Shown here: piece by piece, positions 22,839 through 29,171 of the stretch
Position numbering within the stretch: the stretch's first letter is position 1
How the letters are laid out: every line of letters starts with the position of its first letter
NCBI GenBank assembly: GCA_045647785.1
Contig: JAZRMU010000066.1
Location: forward strand, 1 to 33,953
DNA length: 33,953 bases
Direction of reading: 5' to 3'
Source: SIG565 sp045647785
GTDB taxonomy: Bacteria > Bacillota > Clostridia > Oscillospirales > Acutalibacteraceae
Notes under the pieces: model-generated
The model's input: only the letters and a program-made list of their open reading frames with translations
The model's database searches: none
Told to the model about the DNA's origin: nothing
Program-made: the position numbers and the translations under genes

Positions 22839-23782
22839 AAATGTTAATTACCGAAGCCGCCGTTTTATCCAAAAACGGCGATGTTTCTTTTGATGGGCTT
22901 AAAGCCTTTGGCGAGCTGACAGTGGCTCAAAATATGAGCTATCAGGAGCTTGAGAGCGTTATTGAATATTACGATGTGCTTTTTTGCAATAAGCTTTCTA
23001 TCGATAAAAATATATTAAACCGAGCCAAAAACCTTAAATATATAGGTGAATGTGCAACCGGCTACAACAATATCGATATAGAATATTGCAAGGAGAAGGG
23101 TATAACTGTTACTAACGCGGGAGAGTATTCAACCGCAGCTGTAGCGCAGCAGGTTTTTGCCTATATTTTGGCACATTACAGTAAGGTAGCCCAATATGAT
23201 ACCTTTGTTAAAAACGGCGGTTGGATTAAAAGCCCCGTTTTTTCACCCGTTATCACAACAACTGATGAGCTAGCCGGCAAAACGCTTGGCATTATAGGCT
23301 TTGGCAGTATCGGCAGACAGGTTGCGAAAATTGCCGAGGCTTTCGGAATGAATGTGCTCGTACACACCCGCACTATCCGGGATAACAGCGCTCATTATGT
23401 AGGATTTGATGAGTTGCTCGAAAAAAGTGATATTATATCGCTGCATTGTCCTTTAACGGCGGTAAACGGTGAAATGATGAACGAGACCACATTTGCAAAA
23501 TGCAAAAACGGTGCATATTTCATTAACACCGCGCGAGGCGGACTTGTAAATGAGCAGGCTCTTTTTAATGCTTTGAATAGCGGTAAACTTTCGGGCGCTG
23601 CGGTAGATGTAATAGCCGCCGAGCCAATGAAGGCCGACTGTGTTTTAATGAATGCACCAAATATTATAATAACACCCCATTCAGCGTGGGTGCCTGTAAG
23701 TACGCGTAAAAGACTTTTGGGTATTGTTGCTAATAATCTTGAAGCATACTTAAAGGGCGCACCGCAAAATAAAATAGTATAG
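22835..23782 (+). CDS. D-2-hydroxyacid dehydrogenase (glycerate dehydrogenase-like)
   Basis: NAD-dependent reduction of a 2-keto acid. The 315-residue protein carries the Rossmann motif GIIGFGSIGR (152-161), the substrate-binding ATGYNNID (74-81), and the catalytic triad Arg234 (TARGGLVNE), Glu263 and His282 (TPHSAW). The Trp at 285 after the histidine is the pattern often seen in the hydroxypyruvate/glycerate branch (HprA-like), while PHSxx in D-lactate dehydrogenases differs; the substrate remains a guess. It overlaps the DUF896 gene by ATGA, so it is translationally coupled, and the terminator at 23857-23889 ends the operon. Confidence 0.88.
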   Translation: MKMLITEAAVLSKNGDVSFDGLKAFGELTVAQNMSYQELESVIEYYDVLFCNKLSIDKNILNRAKNLKYIGECATGYNNIDIEYCKEKGITVTNAGEYSTAAVAQQVFAYILAHYSKVAQYDTFVKNGGWIKSPVFSPVITTTDELAGKTLGIIGFGSIGRQVAKIAEAFGMNVLVHTRTIRDNSAHYVGFDELLEKSDIISLHCPLTAVNGEMMNETTFAKCKNGAYFINTARGGLVNEQALFNALNSGKLSGAAVDVIAAEPMKADCVLMNAPNIIITPHSAWVPVSTRKRLLGIVANNLEAYLKGAPQNKIV

Positions 23783-23890
23783 GTGAAAAAATATATAATC
23801 TTTGGTATTCTATGTATAGCGTTCGGTACGGTTTTTCAATATAATTCTATAACAAACAAAACACCCGAGGGTAACCCTCGGGTGTTTTGA
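23783..23890 (+). CDS. Possible 35-residue membrane peptide
   Basis: A GTG directly after the dehydrogenase stop opens a frame reading MKKYIIFGILCIAFGTVFQY and 15 more residues that run through the terminator stem to a TGA. The composition (Lys-Lys then a hydrophobic helix) is that of a small membrane peptide. Against it: no SD (only the stop-codon context TAGGTG), a terminator within the frame, and a length that can occur by chance. Confidence 0.2.
   Translation: MKKYIIFGILCIAFGTVFQYNSITNKTPEGNPRVF
23857..23889. terminator. Terminator of the dnaX-recR operon
   Basis: A perfect 15-bp stem, CAAAACACCCGAGGG (23857-23871), loop TAA, CCCTCGGGTGTTTTG (23875-23889). The T run is only four, and the A run on the other side makes it usable in reverse. 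The following 80 bases up to the next gene hold no recognisable feature apart from a GGGCGGGCGCCCC palindromic spot. Confidence 0.82.
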
Positions 23891-23969
23891 GTTAAAAAGA
23901 AAGGAATAGAAATGGATGAGTAAAGTAAGAGTAGGGCGGGCGCCCCGAATAAAGCTTTCGCCTTAACAA

Positions 23970-24149
23970 CTATGCGCAATGCTTGTGGCAATTATTGCCG
24001 TTATCAACAATCTTTAAAGCCTTACGACGAACAGCGCAGGCAATACGCTCTTCAAAGCGAACAAGCTTCTGCTCATTAAAGAATCCCCAAATAACAAAGC
24101 CTACCGCAATAACCTCTAAAACAGTTTGTATAGTAAAGAGAAAAGTCAT
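23970..24149 (-). CDS. Small single-span membrane protein under a LexA-type box
   Basis: A 59-residue protein starting MTFLFTIQTVLEVIAVGFVI: one hydrophobic segment (about 3-24) followed by a basic tail (NEQKLVRFEERIACAVRRK) and a His/Cys-rich end (NGNNCHKHCA). The tail charge suggests it stays in the cytoplasm. Start: ATG at 24149 has GGGAGG 8 bases upstream; a longer frame would run through the SD and the operator. A strong promoter and a palindrome that fits the Gram-positive SOS box lie directly upstream (next two entries). Small SOS-induced membrane proteins elsewhere stop cell division (YneA, SosA) or depolarise the membrane (TisB); this one resembles none closely, so its role is unknown. 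Confidence 0.7.
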   Translation of the reverse strand: MTFLFTIQTVLEVIAVGFVIWGFFNEQKLVRFEERIACAVRRKALKIVDNGNNCHKHCA

Positions 24150-24162
24150 AATTTTTACCTCC

Positions 24163-24176
24163 CGAACATTTGTTCT
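24163..24176. promoter_or_regulatory. Candidate LexA (SOS) box
   Basis: CGAACATTTGTTCT contains GAACATTTGTTC (24164-24175), matching the Firmicute SOS pattern GAAC-N4-GTTC, with the flanking C also as in the Bacillus consensus. It lies about 10 to 25 bases after the predicted transcription start and touches the SD of the small membrane protein, so a bound repressor could block elongation. Confidence 0.55.
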
Positions 24177-24192
24177 TTTTTCTACATTTCCT

Positions 24193-24221
24193 ATTATAAA
24201 GCCTATATTGACATTTGTCAA
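24193..24221 (-). promoter_or_regulatory. Promoter of the small membrane protein gene
   Basis: On the minus strand TTGACA (24216-24221), 17-base spacer, TATAAT (24193-24198): both perfect sigma-A hexamers. Such a strong promoter fits a gene that is normally repressed. Confidence 0.87.
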
Positions 24222-24326
24222 CACATTTTTTACGTTTTTTATTATAATTTTTTCGCTGTACCAAATGTGGGACTTTACTAAAAAATGTTTCCTGATAAAT
24301 TAAATGCGGCGGCGCGGACAAATATT

Positions 24327-24360
24327 ACAAAAAATCCCCCGTTTTTTAAAACGGGGGATT
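24327..24360 (-). terminator. Terminator of the HPr-like gene
   Basis: On the minus strand AATCCCCCGTTTT (24348-24360), a 2-base loop and AAAACGGGGGATT (24333-24345), followed by T residues (24329-24334 region). The stop of the HPr-like gene is 5 bases before it. The 100 bases between this and the LexA-box promoter show nothing recognisable. Confidence 0.88.
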
Positions 24361-24364
24361 AAGT

Positions 24365-24592
24365 CTAATCTTGCTTAATGTAAATTTTTATCAGTTCAAA
24401 AAAATCATTATCGGGTTCTTCACTTTTTGCGGTTACGGGCTTGGTCAGGTCGAGGCTGAAAACACCCATAATCGATTTTGCATTGACAATATACTTACCT
24501 TGAGTCAGTTCAATATCCTGCGTGCGCGTTTGTGCTGTAGCAACGAAGTTATTAACCTTATCAAGTGTATCTAATACAATTTCCATTTCCAT
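24365..24592 (-). CDS. HPr-like protein without the phosphorylatable histidine
   Basis: A 75-residue protein whose middle, GKYIVNAKSIMGVFSLDL (32-49), matches the HPr helix around regulatory Ser46, here Ser40 in AKSIMGV. The segment that should carry GxHxRPA with His15 reads LDTLDKVNNFVATA instead, so there is no phosphotransfer histidine and no following Arg-Pro. Bacillus Crh also lacks His15 but keeps Ser46 and works only in catabolite repression with CcpA; this protein may be analogous, or it may have left the PTS altogether. It is a single gene with its own promoter and terminator. An SD-like GGAGAGG lies 12 bases before the first ATG; a second ATG is two codons in. Confidence 0.78.
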   Translation of the reverse strand: MEMEIVLDTLDKVNNFVATAQTRTQDIELTQGKYIVNAKSIMGVFSLDLTKPVTAKSEEPDNDFFELIKIYIKQD

Positions 24593-24621
24593 ATAAGTAA
24601 ACTTCCTCTCCTTTTGCTAAT

Positions 24622-24650
24622 ATTTTACTATTTTTGACCTTTTTTGTCAA
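24622..24650 (-). promoter_or_regulatory. Promoter of the HPr-like gene
   Basis: On the minus strand TTGACA (24645-24650), 17-base spacer, TAAAAT (24622-24627), 29 bases before the start codon. Confidence 0.83.
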
Positions 24651-24686
24651 TGCTTATCTTATGGTGTGATTTTTAAGGTATAATCC

Positions 24687-24716
24687 TTGACTTATCTACT
24701 ATATATAGTGTATAAT
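24687..24716 (+). promoter_or_regulatory. Promoter of the topoisomerase IV operon with internal palindrome
   Basis: TTGACT (24687-24692), 18-base spacer, TATAAT (24711-24716). The spacer holds the perfect 12-base palindrome ACTATATATAGT (24698-24709), placed where a repressor or DNA-topology effect could act. Confidence 0.8.
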
Positions 24717-24749
24717 ATCTATATGTATTTATTTTGCAGGAGTGAAATT

Positions 24750-26732
24750 ATGGCAACAAAAAAACCTGTATATGATAACGAAAGTATCAGCCAGCTTAAA
24801 GGTCCCGACCAGGTGCGAATAAGGCCCAGTGTAATCTTCGGGTCTGATGATCTTGAGGGCTGCAAGCATTCGGTTTTTGAAATTATTTCAAACTCTATAG
24901 ATGAGGCGCGCGAGGGCTATGGTAATAAAATTGTCGTAACAAAATATACCGACGGTTCTATTGAGGTGCAGGACTTCGGTCGCGGCGCACCGGTTGATTT
25001 TAATAATAAGGAGCAGCGCTTTAACTGGGAACTTATTTTCTGCGAGCTTTATGCAGGCGGTAAGTATAACACCAATATGGGTGCTAACTATGAATATTCT
25101 ATCGGTCTTAACGGTCTTGGTTTATGTGCCACACAGTTTGCCAGTGAGTATATGGATGTTGAGATTAAGCGCGACGGATATAAATACAATCTTCATTTTG
25201 AAAAGGGCTTTAATATAGGCGGCCTTTCAAAGGAGGAGTATGCCGGCAGAGATACCGGCACTAAAATTAAATGGAAACCCGATATTAAGGTGTTTACCGA
25301 GGTTGATATTCCGTCTGCCGACCTTATGGATACAATGCGCCGCCAAGCAATAGTTAACAAGGGGCTTTTATTTGTTTTCCGCGACCAAAAGGGTGCGCGC
25401 TTTGAAACGAGCGAGTTTATTTATAAGGACGGTATTACCGAGTATTTAACCGAAACAGTGGGCGACACCAATTTAACATCTGTTCAGACCTGGGCGGGCG
25501 ACCGTAAAGGACGCGACCGAGAGGACAGGCCTGAATATAATGTTAAAATCAATGTAGCGTTCTGCTTTTCAAATAAATCGAGGCTGCTTGAATATTATCA
25601 TAACTCGAGCTGGCTTGAAAACGGCGGCTCTCCCGATAGAGCAGTTAAAAGTGCCTTTACCGCACAGATAGATTCTTATATTAAGCAGACAGGTAAATAT
25701 AAGGGTAATGAAAGCAAAATCACCTTCTCGGATATCCAAGAAAGTCTTGCGATAATTACCAATTGCTTCTCATCTGTTGCATCATATGAGAACCAAACAA
25801 AAAAATCGGTAACCAACAAGTTCATCTATGAAGCGATGAACGAGTTTATCCGCCGTCAGCTTGAAATTTACTTTATTGAGAATAAGGTAGAGGCTGATAA
25901 AATTGTCGATCAGATACTCATAAACAAGCGCTCCCGCGAAAAGAGCGAACGCGAGAGGCTAAACCTTAAGAAAACGCTTCAGTCAAGCGGCGGTATGGTA
26001 GACCGTGTGCAAAAGTTTGTTGACTGCCGTACCAAGGATATTAATGAGCGTGAAATATTTATAGTTGAGGGCGATTCGGCTTTAGGTTCTTGTAAGCTTG
26101 CTCGCGACCCCGACTTTCAGGCAATAATGCCTGTTCGCGGCAAAATTCTTAACTGCCTGAAGGCGGAGTATGATAAGGTTTTCAAGAGTGAGATTATAAC
26201 CGATTTATTAAAGGTGCTCGGCTGCGGAGTTGAGGTTAAAAGCAAGGCGAATAAGGATTTATCCACCTTTAATCTGGATAATCTGCGTTGGAATAAAATT
26301 ATAATCTGTACCGATGCCGATGTCGACGGCTTCCAGATTAGAACGCTTATTTTAACAATGATTTACCGCGTTATGCCCACACTTATAAATGAGGGTAAGG
26401 TATATATCGCAGAAACCCCGCTTTATGAAATAAACACTAAAGATATGACCTATTTTGCTTATGATGAGAACGAAAAGAACGAAATTCTCGCCAAAATAGG
26501 GGACAAAAAGTATACGCTTCAGCGTTCAAAGGGACTTGGCGAAAACCAGCCCGATATGATGAACTTAACAACAATGAATCCTGCAACACGCCGACTTATA
26601 AAGGTAATGCCGAGCGAGGCGGAGGCTACCGCCAATATGTTCGACCTGCTGCTTGGTGATAATTTGCAAGGCAGAAAAGACTTCATCGCGGATTATGGAT
26701 ATATGTATCTTGATGAAGCAGATTTGAGCTAG
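24750..26732 (+). CDS. parE: Type IIA topoisomerase ATPase subunit (ParE/GyrB family, divergent)
   Basis: ATPase and Toprim subunit of a type II topoisomerase that unlinks daughter chromosomes. Numbered from the ATG at 24750 (660 residues), the GHKL ATP site has EIISNSID (44-51), DFGRG (75-79), GGKYNTN (103-109) and SIGLNGLG (117-124). The Toprim motifs are EGDSA (440-444) and DADVDG (522-527), with QRSKGLGENQP near the end. The usual GyrB/ParE wording (for example DNSIDEA, GGLHGVGAS, RFKGLGEM) is altered at several sites, so this belongs to a divergent branch. GGAG lies 8 bases before this ATG; the frame upstream has no SD and crosses the promoter. Partner subunit follows 11 bases later. Confidence 0.9.
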   Translation: MATKKPVYDNESISQLKGPDQVRIRPSVIFGSDDLEGCKHSVFEIISNSIDEAREGYGNKIVVTKYTDGSIEVQDFGRGAPVDFNNKEQRFNWELIFCELYAGGKYNTNMGANYEYSIGLNGLGLCATQFASEYMDVEIKRDGYKYNLHFEKGFNIGGLSKEEYAGRDTGTKIKWKPDIKVFTEVDIPSADLMDTMRRQAIVNKGLLFVFRDQKGARFETSEFIYKDGITEYLTETVGDTNLTSVQTWAGDRKGRDREDRPEYNVKINVAFCFSNKSRLLEYYHNSSWLENGGSPDRAVKSAFTAQIDSYIKQTGKYKGNESKITFSDIQESLAIITNCFSSVASYENQTKKSVTNKFIYEAMNEFIRRQLEIYFIENKVEADKIVDQILINKRSREKSERERLNLKKTLQSSGGMVDRVQKFVDCRTKDINEREIFIVEGDSALGSCKLARDPDFQAIMPVRGKILNCLKAEYDKVFKSEIITDLLKVLGCGVEVKSKANKDLSTFNLDNLRWNKIIICTDADVDGFQIRTLILTMIYRVMPTLINEGKVYIAETPLYEINTKDMTYFAYDENEKNEILAKIGDKKYTLQRSKGLGENQPDMMNLTTMNPATRRLIKVMPSEAEATANMFDLLLGDNLQGRKDFIADYGYMYLDEADLS

Positions 26733-26743
26733 GAGGTAATAAA

Positions 26744-28981
26744 ATGGCACCGAGAAAGAAAAAAGAAACAGCCGAGAAAGTATCTCCTAAAACCGATAAT
26801 ACCTATATTGCGGGCGCAGGACTGACTGTTGAACAGCCGATAGTCCGCACTCTTGAAACCAACTATATGCCCTATGCTATGAGTGTTATTGTATCGCGTG
26901 CAATCCCTGAAATCGACGGATTTAAGCCCTCGCACCGCAAGCTTTTATATACAATGTATATGATGGGGCTTTTAAACGGCGGCACCATAAAGTCAGCTAA
27001 TATAGTTGGTCGCACAATGCAGCTGAACCCACACGGTGATGCTGCAATTTATGAAACCATGGTGCGCCTTTCGGAAGGCTATCAGGCGCTTTTGCACCCG
27101 TATGTTAAATCAAAGGGTTCGTTTGGTAAGGCGTATTCGCGCGATATGGCATATGCTGCCTCTCGTTACACCGAGGCAAAGCTGGCCCCCATTGCAGGTG
27201 AGCTTTTTGCCGATATCGGCAAGGATACAGTTGATTTTGTAGATAACTATGATGCAACGCTTAAAGAGCCGACCCTTTTCCCCGTAACCTTTCCGAGCGT
27301 GCTTGTGAATGCGAACACAGGTATCGCTGTTGGTATGGCAAGCTCAATTTGCCCTTTTAATCTTGCAGAGGTCTGCAAAACCACAATTGAATTTATTAAA
27401 GATGAGGATATCAATGTTGCCGACACTCTGATAGCACCCGATTTTCCCATCGGTGGTGAGCTGCTCTATAGCCGCGAGGATATCGAGAAGATCTATGAGA
27501 CGGGTCGCGGCAGCTTTAAGGTGCGCGGAGTATATAGTTATGATAAATCGCAAAACTGTATTGATATAACCGAAATTCCTCCCACCACTACGAGCGAGGC
27601 TATAATTGAAAAGGTGATTGAGCTTGTAAAGCTCAAAAAGATAACCGAAATCAATGATATCCGCGATGAAACAGGTCTTCAAGGACTTAAAATCACAATA
27701 GATTTAAAGTGCGGTGTCGATGTCGAAAAGTTTATGAAAAAGCTTTTCAAAATGACACCTCTTCAGGACAGCTTTTCTTGCAACTTTAATATTCTTGTTG
27801 CGGGTTCGCCTCGAGTTATGGGTGTTAAAGAGATTATCAGCGAGTGGGTAGCATTTAGGATTGAATGCGTGCGCCGCAGAGTCTATTTCGATTTATCGAA
27901 GGCAAAGAAAAATTTGCACCTTTTATTAGGTCTTCAGAAAATACTGCTCGATATTGATAAAGCTATCAAAATTGTGCGCGAAACCGCTGAAGAAAAAGAG
28001 GTTGTGCCTAATCTTATGATAGGCTTCGGTATTGATGAGGTACAGGCGGAGTATGTAGCTGAAATAAAGCTGCGCCATTTAAACCGCGAGTATATTTTAA
28101 AGCGCTTGGACGAAATTGAAAATCTTGAAAAAGATATCGCCGAAATGGAGAGTATTTTCTCAAGCCGCTCAAAGGTTAAGCGCATTATTATTAACGAGCT
28201 TGAAAGCGTAATAAAAAAATACGGTCAGGAAAGAAAAACAAAGATTATTTCCGCTGCCGATGAGGTTGAATTTGCCGAAGCAGAGGAAATCGATGAGTCG
28301 CCCGTAACCTTCTTCTTTACCAAAGAGGGCTATTTCAAGAAAATCACACCGCAGTCGCTCCGTATGAGCGGCGAGCAGAAACTTAAAGAGGGCGATGAAA
28401 TAATCCTAACCGAGGAGGCAACCAATGCTCACGAGCTTATCTTCTTCACAAATAAGTATCAAGCGTACAAGGCGAAGGCTTCCGATTTTGCCGATAGTAA
28501 GGCAAGTGTGCTTGGCGACTTTGTAGCGAGCAAGCTCGGCTTTGATGAGGGCGAAACCGCTGTTTATATGGTAGCAACTCGTGATTATAAGGGTAATGTT
28601 CTGTTCGTGTTTGATAACGGCAGAATTTCCAAGGTTGCTCTCACGGCATATCAGACAAAGACCAACCGCAAAAAACTAGTTGGTGCTTATTGCAATAAGT
28701 TCACGCTTCATTCTATTATATATATGGCACAGGAGGGCGATGTTCTGCTAACCTCAACCAATAATAGAATGCTGCTTGTATCCAGTGCGGCGCTGCAGGT
28801 TAAAACCACTCGCGATAACAGCGGTGTGGCTGTTATGACGCAAAAGAAGGGACAGCGTATATTCTCGGCAGAAAGGTATGAGAATGGAACACTGCCTAAT
28901 GAGCACCGTTATCGCACTCGCAATCTGCCCGCCGCCGGCTCGTTCAAACAGGCAGATACGGCAGAACAGCTGACTATATAA
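26744..28981 (+). CDS. parC: Type IIA topoisomerase cleavage subunit (ParC/GyrA family, divergent)
   Basis: DNA breakage-reunion subunit. In the 745-residue protein the winged-helix region reads YMPYAMSVIVSRAIPEIDGF (41-60) followed by KPSHRKLLYTM, then GRTMQLNPHGDAAIYE. The catalytic tyrosine is Tyr142 in AASRYTEAKLAPI, where the family usually has AAMRYTE. A coiled-coil tower (about 385-470) and a C-terminal beta-propeller region (from about 510) follow. No GyrA box (QRRGGKG) is present, which fits ParC. An AGGAGG SD lies 7 bases before the ATG. The quinolone-determining Ser is replaced (NIVGRTMQLNPHG versus the usual xxVGDVxGKYHPHG). Same operon as the ParE-like gene. Confidence 0.9.
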   Translation: MAPRKKKETAEKVSPKTDNTYIAGAGLTVEQPIVRTLETNYMPYAMSVIVSRAIPEIDGFKPSHRKLLYTMYMMGLLNGGTIKSANIVGRTMQLNPHGDAAIYETMVRLSEGYQALLHPYVKSKGSFGKAYSRDMAYAASRYTEAKLAPIAGELFADIGKDTVDFVDNYDATLKEPTLFPVTFPSVLVNANTGIAVGMASSICPFNLAEVCKTTIEFIKDEDINVADTLIAPDFPIGGELLYSREDIEKIYETGRGSFKVRGVYSYDKSQNCIDITEIPPTTTSEAIIEKVIELVKLKKITEINDIRDETGLQGLKITIDLKCGVDVEKFMKKLFKMTPLQDSFSCNFNILVAGSPRVMGVKEIISEWVAFRIECVRRRVYFDLSKAKKNLHLLLGLQKILLDIDKAIKIVRETAEEKEVVPNLMIGFGIDEVQAEYVAEIKLRHLNREYILKRLDEIENLEKDIAEMESIFSSRSKVKRIIINELESVIKKYGQERKTKIISAADEVEFAEAEEIDESPVTFFFTKEGYFKKITPQSLRMSGEQKLKEGDEIILTEEATNAHELIFFTNKYQAYKAKASDFADSKASVLGDFVASKLGFDEGETAVYMVATRDYKGNVLFVFDNGRISKVALTAYQTKTNRKKLVGAYCNKFTLHSIIYMAQEGDVLLTSTNNRMLLVSSAALQVKTTRDNSGVAVMTQKKGQRIFSAERYENGTLPNEHRYRTRNLPAAGSFKQADTAEQLTI

Positions 28982-28991
28982 AATTAAAAAA

Positions 28992-29058
28992 CCGCTTCGC
29001 AAAAGCAAAGCGGCTGTCAGTTAAGCGGACACAAACGCACACTCCTATTTAACTGACA
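28992..29058 (+). other. Overlapping hairpins after parC
   Basis: CCGCTT (28992-28997) can pair with AAGCGG at 29008-29013 or with a second AAGCGG at 29023-29028. The second copy overlaps a perfect 10-bp inverted repeat, TGTCAGTTAA (29015-29024) with TTAACTGACA (29049-29058). There is no T run, so a standard terminator is not supported. It lies before the valS promoter, in the parC 3' region. Confidence 0.5.
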
Positions 29059-29101
29059 CTATTGTTATTTGAAAAAATATGCCGAATATTTAAGGAAAAG
29101 T

Positions 29102-29130
29102 TTGACAAATCGGCACATTTAATATAATAT
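29102..29130 (+). promoter_or_regulatory. Promoter of valS
   Basis: TTGACA (29102-29107) with TAATAT (29125-29130) at 17 bases, or TATAAT (29123-29128) at 15 bases. Only about 35 bases of leader follow, too short for a T-box. Confidence 0.75.
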
Positions 29131-29171
29131 TAATCTGTTTGTAAGATTTTTCATTTGGAGTTGATATATAA

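Noticed and set aside
23891..23969. Micro-frame ATG-GAT-GAG-stop with a good SD
   Set aside because: Only three codons and no conserved context; treated as chance.
28982..29171. T-box riboswitch before valS
   Set aside because: The valS promoter at 29102-29130 leaves a leader of only about 35 bases and there is no T-box sequence or specifier stem-loop.
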